From positions 9,092 through 19,956 of the forward strand of contig FLMG01000692.1 in NCBI GenBank assembly GCA_900088475.1: 10,865 nucleotides of DNA, given 5' to 3'. The notes beneath the pieces were generated by a model. It made no database searches. It was not told the origin of the DNA and saw nothing but the letters and a program-made list of their open reading frames with translations. This DNA is from Hyphochytrium catenoides (lineage: Eukaryota > Sar > Hyphochytriomycetes > Hyphochytriales > Hyphochytriaceae). The translations under genes and the position numbers were made by a program. Positions 1 to 10,300 of this stretch are shown here, piece after piece. The stretch's first letter is position 1. The number at the start of each line of letters is the position of its first letter.

Positions 1-19
1 AGTTCTTGTGCCCCACCAA
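1..19 (-). CDS. KIF15: Exon 32 (partial): start of the C-terminal LVGHxN motif
   Basis: Acceptor GTTCCATGCAG|TTG followed by L-V-G-H-K-N in phase 0, then the window ends. LVGHxN opens the conserved C-terminal zipper shared by KIF15/Xklp2 and RHAMM, which in vertebrates takes part in TPX2/spindle targeting. Only six codons are seen, but position and preceding residues fit. Confidence 0.85.
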
Positions 20-3000
20 CTGCATGGAACAAGAAAGAGACAGACAGACAGAGAGGAAGCACACAGGGCAGAGGAGAGAGGAGGTGAGACACGGAGCGAC
101 TATTGAAAATGTGAAGAGAGAGAAGCCTTCCAACCCCTGCCACATTGTTTATGGAGTCAAAATCCTTCAGCCAGAGCGGAAAGCTTAAGAAGAACACAAT
201 GGAAACCTAGAGAGAGAGAAGGAGAGAGAAGGAGAGATCCCGCACCCTTTCGTTCTCGTCCCTGAGCTCATCCATAATGCTTTCGATCTGTTGGTACTTC
301 TTCTCGAGCTCCTCATACCGCGCGCGCTCTGCCTCCAGTAGCGCCTGACAACATCAGAATGGCGAATGTGACGTTCATGTGAGAAGAGAGGAAGAGGCGC
401 AGCAATGATAAGAGGAGACTGGTTTAGTCCCTTTCTAGGGACTATGAGAACTCTCACTCTGTCTGTCTCTCTCTCTTCCACCTCTCTCTTTCTCTCTCTC
501 TCTCTCTCTCCATGTCTCTCTTGGATCAACCCTACCTGTCTCTCGTCAAGCTCCTTCTGCTGCGCAGCCAGGTCCCGTAGGACGGCGTTCTCTTCCTCAA
601 GTTGACAAAGACGGGCCTGGGCGACTTCCAGTTGGGTCTCCTGCCCGGAACCGAGAGTTAGATGCCCGACATGAGCAACATCAAGGGCGTGACAAGAAAG
701 AGAGAATTGATAGACGCTAAGACGGTGGAAGAAAAGAGGGTATCTATGCCTATGGCGGCGAGGAGAGAGAGGTAGAAGATGCAGCTAACTGGTGTTAAGA
801 AGAATTCTTTCTTAAGATGGATAGAACGGAAAAGAAGGACCCATTCAGGAGTCTGAACTAAAGGACGGATTCCTCAGATCCTCGAAAGAGAGAGGACAGA
901 GAGACTGAAAGAGATGAGAGAGAGAGAGTATCTTTCTAGCTGTGATGAGAAAGGAAGGAAAGATCCTGCCAATGGCGGAACACCAGCGGTACACTAGAAC
1001 TTCGGAGTGAAAGATAGAGAGAGTGCATTTCCTTCGTAGAAGTACGAGGTTCACCTTGGTTTCCGTGACTTCTTGCAACGCAAGGATCTGCTGTTCTCCC
1101 TCTTGAGCTCTCCGCATCGTCGCCCCCAGCTTCTGGGCTATGGCTGAGATTTCAGTCTGAGAGAAAAGAAGATAGATTCGTTACCGCACTGAGAGAGACT
1201 CCACCAGGGAAGAGAAGAGAGAGAGATTTACCGCACATCACCAAGGAAAGACGAAAGAGAAAGAGCCAGGGGAGAAGAGGGCCATCACTGGGATAAAGCC
1301 GGATGAAACGAAGCCTTCCGTAACGTGGAAGGATCGAAAGAAGGAAGGAGAGCGAAGGACAGAAGAAAAGAGAGTCAAACAGAAATAGACGCACTTTGCT
1401 GGCCTGCAGAGCGTCTTCTAAGGCTTCTAAAAGGTCATCGGCATAGTCCTTAGGGTTAACCTTCGCATCCGGTACGTGGGAGAGGAGAGAAAGAGAGAGA
1501 AAGAGCGAAGAGCGGGTTTTGAGAGTCTCCATCACAGAGGCCAGTTCGCCACTAACCATCTAGCAACACGGCAGCGGGCATGAGGAAGAGACAGACAGCC
1601 TGTCAGAGCTATTCCGGAGAAAGGAATATATAGAGGGAGAGAGATGCAGAGCGGGAGAGAGACAGTAAGAGAAAGAGAGAGAAGCTATAACAGGACGAGA
1701 GACAGTTTTCAGTATGACAATAGGCGAAGAAGAGGCTGACATCTTCTTTACCTTCAATTGTTGGCAAGCCTTGTCTCCTGCTTTTCTCTCCTCCAAGAGC
1801 TGCAGTTCCAGTTCCTCCTTTTGAGAAACAAGAGCCAATGCTGCCTCTTCTTCTTTCTTCTTAAGAGCAGCTTCGTAGTTCCTGGCAATCCTCTCTCTCC
1901 CTTCCTCAGCCTCCTTTGTGATAGCAGCGATCCTTTCCTCATGTTCTCTCTCTGTCTCTTCTCTTTCTCTCTGTCGAAGAAGGGTGAGGGAGCGCATTTC
2001 TTCGACGTATTCGCCAGCACGTTGCTCCAGTTTGGCCTCCAGCTTTCTTTGAAGGTCTTGCATCTCTTCCTCTTTCTCTCTGACTGCAGAGGCCACTTCT
2101 CTCTCCTTTTCTTCCAGCATAAGCTGGACTTCCTTTTCGTGCTCTTCCCTCTCTTGCAATCGTCTCTCTTCCATCTCTCTTTCCTTCTCCGTAAGAACTG
2201 CCTCAAACTCTTCATGAACCTTTGCCAGCGTCTCTTCTTGGTCCCTCCTCAAAGCGGCAATCTCTTCCTCTCCTTTCTCTACAACCTCCTGCATTTGGTT
2301 GTCATACTCCTCTTTCTGAGCTTTCTTCTGGCTCTCAAATTCCTTTTCCTTTCTGTCAAGTTCCGCATTGAAGGTTGCTTGCAGTTCTGCCAGTTTTGCG
2401 TCTCTTTCCTTTTGAAGACCAGAGACTTCTCTCTCGTGAGCCTCTTTCAATGCTAGATAGAGAGAGATTGAAAGGGAGGAAAAGAGAGAGACGGGAAAGA
2501 GAGAAGGTTATCCAAGATGATTGAACAATGAAGATGATGGGGAGAAGAGGTCAAGGAATTGGAAGGTCGACCGACTAGGAGAGAGAACGAAAGATAAAAG
2601 CAAAGAATCTGTAGTGGCGCACCTTGAAGAGCTTCTTCTCTAGTCTTCATCTCCTTCTGAAGTCCATCGCATTGTTTTTCCAAGGTCTCTACCGCTTGCA
2701 GAGCCTCAGCCAGCGCTGACTCTTTCTCTTCTCTCTCTGCCTTCACCTATCAAGAGCGTTAGGGTGGAGGGGAAGGAAGATGAACTAAAAGAGAAGGCCA
2801 GAAGCCTGGCAAGGTGCGAAAAGACACTCTCTTCCATCTCTTGCTCGTCGTAAAATGCTGCATCCTTTCCCCGCAAAAATAAAGACCACAATCTCTGTTC
2901 TTCTGCAGAAGAGAAGAGAGCGCTGGCCTTTCAAAGAGAGAGACAGAGAAAAGAAGGGGAGAAGATGGAGACAACAGATCGTGGAAGGATAGATCTTGCC

Positions 3001-3897
3001 TGCTCAATGTTTCTCTCTCTTTCTTCGCATATACGCTGGCTCTCTCCCAGTAGTTCTGCTAGCTTGTCCTTCTCGACGACTGCAGAGGCTAACTCTTGGG
3101 CTGTGACCACAGCGGAAGGCAGAGGAGCAAGGAAGAGACTTAGCTCTGCACCGAGAAGAGAGAAACGAGAGCCAGTATCTCCCTAGGGGCCGGATAGAGA
3201 AGAAAGGACGGCCTATAGGCTAAAGTATGTTCAGATACCTTTCTGCTCTTTGAGAACCGTCATTTCCTGCAGTTCGCTTTGCAGGGAGGAGAGATTCTCA
3301 ACCAAGTTCTCTCTCTCTTGGGCTGTCACCTCCAGCTTCTCCTTCAGGTGCTGCAGTCATAAGAGAAATGTAAAGAGACAGAAAAGAAACCAGACAGAGA
3401 GGAAGAGTCAGTTAAAGACTATCAGCAACAATGGAAAGAGGGAAAGCGATAGATAGGCTGACAAAGAAAGAGAGAGAGAGAGTCCAGAGATGGATGGTGA
3501 GAGAGAGAAGATCACTTTCGCGGTATGAATAGGTGATGAAGAAACTTCAGATTTTTCTTTTCTGAACCTGAAAAGACTCTTCCAAGCTCATTCTCTCTTC
3601 TTCTCTCCTCTGTTCCCTGTCAGCGTACTCTTGAAGGAGCTCAAGCATCTTCTCCATCTCCTTCTCTGCCTCCTCCTGGGCGTTGACTTGATAGCGAATC
3701 TGCTCTGTGAGGGTGTCATGATCCTCCTGCGAAGAAGGAAGAGAAGAACTTTAACAGAGGATGAAGAGAAAGAAGTAGAAGACTGGCCATAGATGATGAG
3801 AGAAGAATGGACACCTTAGCGACGGAACAAGTGGTGCAGGCAAATGCACGCTCGGCTCTACAATGCCGAAACGCTCTAGGACTAAGAGAGAGGTGAT

Positions 3898-3935
<38 letters not shown>

Positions 3936-6900
3936 AAAAGAAGAGAGTGGGAGAAACAAGGTTTATTCTGCCTGGTGACCTGGAGGTTAGTAAGCTCAAA
4001 GGTAAGGGAATCACAAGCGCGGACGGAAGACGCAAGCTCTCCTTCCAAGCGTCCGACTTCAGACTCCAAGGTAGCTGGTTGAAGAGAGAGAAAGGAGACA
4101 GAAGAATACGCGTGAGAAAGGAAGTGCCGGGAGAGAAAGGGCATTGAAAGAGTGCAGCGTCTACCTTGGCGCTCTCCCCCTTCCTTTACTCTCTCTTCCA
4201 GAGTGGCTATTCGCTCCATCAGCTCTGTCTTCAGCTCTGCCGCCGCGGCGACAGCTTCCTCTAGCTGAACAATTGAATTGTGCTGACTCTGAAGTTTGGT
4301 TTGGGATAGGGAAGAAAAATTAGAAAAGGATGAGAAAGTGGAGGTGTCAGAAAAAAGAACTTCTGCTCCTGACAGAAAATCAGAGAAAGGGCAGTGAACA
4401 GTGGAGGAGATATCAGTCATCGCGTTACAGGCAGGAAGGGAAAGTTCCGCCCATGAGAACGAGAATTGTTCAACAAAAAGCAAGGAAAGGGGAGAAAGGA
4501 GGGGAGAGGAGCAAGGAGGGGAAGCCACTCAAAGAGAGAGCAGGCCTCTTTAGTCTTATCACGTGTCAGTCCGTCTCCCCCTCTCTCCCGGCCCCTTCTG
4601 CTATCACTCTCTCGCTCTTATTCTTGTAGCCCTAATCCCTCTAGCTTCTGCTCTTCCCTATGTTACCTCCTCTTTCTCGGCTGCTTCCGCCAGCTGACCC
4701 TGCAAAGTGCTTACGGTTTCCTCGTAGGTGCTCTCCAGCTGAGACAAGAACAGAGAGCTGCTTTAGAACGGGAGAGTACAATTCACTCTCTCTCTCTCCC
4801 TTTCTTTTTCTCTCGTTCCCCTACATGCCACAAGTGCTTATCTACTTCGTCACCTACACTTTGTAGCTTGGATTGGGCAAGCTGTCTCTCTTCCTCTCTC
4901 TCGTCTTGAGATGAGCTCAGGTCCGCTCTCAGTGCTTCGACCCGTTGAAGAAGCACGGCGTTATCCTGTTATGATGTGGTGCCAGAGAAAGCATGGAGAG
5001 GCGGATTGTAAGTAACCTCTTGTCTCTCCCCTCTGGCCCATTCCCTCCAGACCCCTTCTCTGTGTCCTCTGCCTCGTCTTTCTCGCACAGGTCGTGTTTC
5101 CCTTCCTCCGTCTCGCTCGCTGTTCTCTTCGGACAGCACTACTCTACTCCGCTTTCCCTCTGTCGTTCTTCTCTTCGCTGTTGCCTTCTTCCTTCCTTTG
5201 CATTACTTTTCCTCTCTCTGGCGGGCGTATATCTTTGTCTTTACCTTGCAGGAGGTAGCCAGTTCCGCTCTGAGCTGCAGCTCAATGCTTCCAGCTTCTT
5301 CAGCCTATCCGGCAACAGAAGAGAGAAATACACGTCAGAGGGAGAGAGTGACAAAGAGAGAAGGAAAGACTTCAAGAAAGAAGGTAGAGAGCCACGGGGT
5401 CAGTGTCCCCTTAAGGTCTATCAACAAACAGCAAATGGTTGGCATCTAGAGGGCAACAAGATAGCTCCTCCGACTGTCTTTCATTGTGAATCGTACCTTG
5501 CTGCAGGCGACGGTGAGCGATTCAATCCTGTTCTCCATTTCCTTTTGTTCCTCTTCTCTCTGTGACTTCAGAGTATTCATTGCGCCTCTGAGACTGTCCA
5601 TTTCCTTCTGTGCTCTTGCCAGGTCAGAAAGAAGTGACTCACTTCTCTGTCTTTCTGCTCTCAGCTCTCTTTCTTTCTGCCCTTTCTCTCTCTCTTCTCT
5701 CTTCAGCTCCTCCTTCAGGGACGCTAGCTTCGTATGAAACTCCTGCTCCAGGACCCACTTCCTAAACTCCGCAGACAGATGGGCGTTGGCCGCAGCCAGC
5801 AGGTTGGCGGCGGGTCCATCCGCTGGAGAAGGAGCAACCGGAAAAGCACGAGTTAGACTCGTATATCTTGCAGAGCAAACGACAGGCTTTAATGGTAGCA
5901 TTACCGGCCTGGGGCTCCATCTTCGCGAGCCTCTGCAGCAGCTCGTGCTTTTCTGCAATGTGCACGGCAGTCTCCGTCGCAAGTTTATCATTTAGCTCTA
6001 CCAGCCGATCAATCTCTTGCCTGGCCGTGGCGGAAGGATTGACCAGGAAGAGAGAGGAGACGACAATCAAGCGGTTAGGACGGAGCCAGAAAAGAGAAAA
6101 CATCATTCCAGGAGGACATAAGCGTGATCGAAAAGGTGAGACGAAAGAGAGTAGAGTGAGCCGACAAGGAAGAGACTAAGAAAGAAAAGAGGAGTGATTC
6201 CGCTGTGAAGAGAGACAAGTAGCGTTAAAGAGGAGAGAGAGACAAGGTCCAAGAGCGAGAGACAGACTCCCGTCAAGGATAACGTAGAGATAGAAAAAAA
6301 GAAAGGGAAGCACCGACCGGTAGGGTGCCTCAAAGTCATCCACCCACTGCCCTTCGGGGGCAAGCTCCTCGAGCTTTTCTTCCAAGCATTCAAATCTACG
6401 TTTAAAGCAACCAAGGATAGGGGAGAAGGAATACGCTAAGAGAGTGTGCGGCGGAGAGAGAGAGACTAGACAGAAGGACCTTGACGGAGAGGGAGAAGTA
6501 GAATACTACGGACAGAGTGGAGGAAGATAGAGGCTGAGAATCAAGGACCTTAGGAAAGACGCTTTGCGACAAGTTAGAGAGAGAAAGCCCAAGCGGGAAG
6601 TAGGAAAGAGACCATGGCCTCCAGGGAGGCGGAAGAGACGGAAGGAGAGAAGATAAATGCTGTAGAGTGAGCGGAAGGAGAATGGGAGAGAGACATTAGC
6701 ATACTTGATCCTCCACTCAATGGCCTGGGCTGGCTGCTCTAACTCTTCCTGCAACCTCTTCACTTCTTCTCGAAGCTCTCTCTCTTCCTGAGAGCTGTCA
6801 ATTGCTGCCTTCCCTTCTCTCAGGCGCTGCAATGCTGCCTCTCGAAGCTTAAGGATCATCTGACGGTTCTAAAGAAGATACAGGACAGAGAAAGAGAATA

Positions 6901-7296
6901 CAAGTGGACATTAGCGGAGAACATGGGAAAAAGAGTATAGAATGCAAAGAAAAGAAGGGAAGGATGATCACTCCCTAACCTGGTCCAGGGATACACACAG
7001 GCAGTGCCAACCGAGATGCAGGCGAAGACAAGATAAAGGCACACAAGAGGAAGAGAGATGGGAGAGAGAGAAAGAGAGAGAGAAAGAAACGGATCAATGG
7101 GAACGTGCCTGCAGCGATTGTTCCAGCCTCTGACAGAGAAGAGAAGCGTTCTCAAGCTTCCTCTCAAGTTTCCGAGCCTTCTCTCTTTCCTTTCTCTGGC
7201 TAAGTAGACATTCTGTCATAGCGGTCTCCAGCTCATACTGACGGAAATTGGGGACAGATGCTGCCTCTCCAGACACTAGAGAAAAAGGGGAACAGT

Positions 7297-7330
<34 letters not shown>

Positions 7331-10300
7331 CAGCATAGAGAGAAGAGTGTCTTAGCCATCATGTTGCGATAGGAAAGGAGAGGAAAGGAGAGCGCTTAGG
7401 AATAGAAGGAGAAGAGTGCCAAGCATTTCGTTTCAATGTGACCTTACCGTGAGCACTGAGAGCCAGAGGAGACTCCTGGCGCACTCTGGTGAGTTCCTCT
7501 CGCAACCGATTTACCTGCAGATGGAGAGAGAGGTCAGACCCAGGAATCTTTTGTTGGTTCAGGAAAAAAGAGGCAAAAGAACAGAGACAACAAGCCTCCA
7601 AGAAAGAGAGATATTGGACAGCAGTAGGGCCGTGCTTTACCTCTTTCTGCAGCTGAGTGACGCTGCCCATCGTATCTTCGTTCACGACCGCGCGGTTCTT
7701 AATCATCTTCGCGCGCTGGGCAAACTTCAAAGTGCTCAAAGTCTCCCCAAAGCAATCTCCAGCCGGGCTTCGGATGGACAGTGTGAGACATATACAAGGT
7801 GTGGGTTGGAGAGAGAAAAGACCGGCAAAGAGACAGAGAGACAGGGAGAAGTATCCCGTGGTGAGTCAGAGGATATTTGTAAGCCCTTCTATGTGGCTTC
7901 AGAGAGAAAGAGTCTGCAGGCGCTTCTCCTCTGTTCCGACTCTATATATCGCTTATCCCTGTCGGTTTACCTCAGAGTGCCCACGATGAAAGTTTTAGAG
8001 TTGCCGCCAAGGGAGTCCTTGAGGAGGAAGGTGAGCTTCGAATCGCGATAATGCACTGCAGCGCACAGGAAGGCAAGGGTCAGCGGAGGCGCATCTGACA
8101 ATAGCTAGAAGAAAGACAAACGGAGAGACGAAGAATAGCAACCAGTAAGAGGAGAGACTCACCATGGCGCGTCTTTCCTGCACTCTGGTCCACCTGGTAG
8201 ATCAGATGACGGTCAGTCGGAGTGGTGCAGCCTTTGCTTGCTGTCTGTCCCCTTACCAGTGCGTTTATCACGTTTCCTAGAGCCGAGAGACTCTTGTTGA
8301 TGCTTCCGGCCTCTTTCAGACGCTCACCAAGTGCTTCTGTCGCCTTCTGCCGCTCTGAGCCAGCCAAGTCGATCAGGTTGAAGCGAGCTAGCCTGGATCT
8401 GTACCAAGGCAGGAGCGGAAAGAAGAGAGAAAAAAGAGAGAGAAGAGACGGTGTAAGCAACAGAGGAAGAGAAGAAGCATAGCGATTCCCAGGTATGATA
8501 CTGCGCTGTCTGCCTTCTCTTGGTCCTTTGGCGCAAGAATCCTCAACCTCAACACAGCTCACCTCCTTTCCCTAACTTTTCTTCCTCGTCTGTCTCCCTT
8601 TCTCTCTCGGCCGTGTCTGTTTCCCTGGCAACTCCTCGAAACCCTCTCCCTCTGTGTCTCTTTCGTCCTTTCCATAGTGTAATTACTGCCCGCTTTGTCA
8701 ACACTTCCCTCCTTTTTCTACTTGTTGTTCTTTTCTTGGCGCTTCCTGAGCGTTGCTGCTGCTTTGTACCTTATGATGCCTTCCTTTCTCTCCTTGGCCT
8801 CAATAACCAAGGTAAAGACACTGTGAGATCGACTGCTTTCTCTGTTCATGGCCGTCTCTCCTACTCTGCGGTTCCTTACACCTTGAGAGATGATACTGCC
8901 TGCCTCTTGGGCATCGGTCACAGTGAACTGCGAGAGCCAAAGAGAGGCGAGAAGAATAATTGGCCGATATAAGGAGGATTAGATTCTAGGGTCAATGGAT
9001 TGGCAAGAGATTCTTATACGTTCGAATCCCTCAGCTTGAAGGAGAAAGAAGCAGAGTGCAGAGAGCTGGCCTCAGTCCAGTAAGGAGAGGATAATAGAGA
9101 GCTTTCTTAGGCGCTTACCTCTGTGAGGCCCTCGACATAAACTCCGGTCTTCATGTTCTCTCTCAGATGCAGCCCCGCTTCGGAGTGAGAGGCGTCTAAC
9201 AGGTCGTAGATCCTCTCATTGTAGATCTCCAGGAATGAGCACTTGCACAGATACTCGGTGCTGCAGAAGAGAGACAGAGAACTAATGTTACCATGGGCTT
9301 CAAGGCAAGTCTGCAGAGACTCTACCATGCGGTTGGCAGATGGCTCCAAGGATCTTACCCCGTTTGGCTTCTCTCCTGTCTAGAGATACAGGCGAAGAGG
9401 TACTCCAGCACGCGAGGGACAAGGCCGCGATTTGTATGGACACTGTGGGAAGCCTGCAATAGAAATGATGAGTCTCTTTGCGGCTACCGGCTATACCTTG
9501 GCTGTTTGCATAGGAGCTAGGCAAGGCATATGCCGGCAAGAGGAGGAGACTTTGATACAGAAGAGACAACTCTTTAAGAAAGGGCAGAGCGGAAGAGTAA
9601 GCAGAATCAGTGGTAAGCGGAGAAAGAGAGAGTGTGTGTGCCATTTCACTCTCAGCACTAATGCAGATAAGCAAGCGGCTAACTGGTCCAAGCCGAAGGA
9701 GAAGGTGAGGAGAAATGGAAGCATTGAAAGAGAGAAAGAGAGAGAGAGAAAGAAAGAGAGAGAAAGAGACATACCTCATCCCCGTACAGGTTCTCCACTT
9801 CTGGTCCCAGCACCGTGTACGTCTTCCCGGATCCGGTCTGTCCATAGGCGAAGATGGTACCATTGTAGCCTTCCAGACAAGCGTTCGTGATGGGCTTGCC
9901 CACAACCTGGAAGATCTCTTCCTGGGATGATTCTTCGCCGGCCACATAGTCAAAGGTGAAAATCTGCTGGTCCCAAGACAGACAAGATTGTCAGCAGAAG
10001 AGGACATGAGGGACAGAAGAGAGAGAGAGAGGATAAAACGAAGGGCAGACAGCAGTTGAGCTCAAGAGACAGCGTGGTGAAGACAAGAGATGTGGTTGTC
10101 GGTAGAGAAAGGCTTTCCTTTGGCTGTGGGCGCGATTGGATGGTGATGGTCTTCTTGTCAGAAGCCACCTCGACACAGCGACGGAAGCCAAAGTTTCTCT
10201 CTCTCTCGTTTGGGGGCCTTACGCGGCAGAAGACGCGGACATTTTCGTTATCTGACGGTCGGGGGAGAAGGAATTGGAGACGTGACAGCCCCAGTCACAG

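Noticed and set aside
185-529. 114-residue minus-strand frame with E-R-E-R-E-R run
   Set aside because: The charged run is the translated (GA)n of intron 30, and the rest is exon 31 in the wrong frame.
1758-2456. 232-residue plus-strand open frame rich in Leu, Phe and Ser
   Set aside because: It is the exact antisense of exon 26. Leu/Phe/Ser arise from the complement of Glu/Lys/Arg codons, and no transmembrane protein family is recognisable.
4993-5565. 190-residue plus-strand open frame, Ser/Leu/Phe-rich, partly hydrophobic
   Set aside because: It lies over a CT-rich intron and exon 17 in antisense; composition follows the pyrimidine tract. Kept only as the reversed-skew observation.
7416-8051. 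211-residue plus-strand open frame
   Set aside because: It covers three kinesin exons and their introns in antisense. The sense strand has clear motor motifs and splice sites; the frame itself shows no domain.
8163-8562. Reading 8163-8398 as a single uninterrupted exon
   Set aside because: It gives a 21-residue insert absent from KIF15 and passes over a good GTAAGG donor and CTACCAG acceptor. Kept as a retention finding only.
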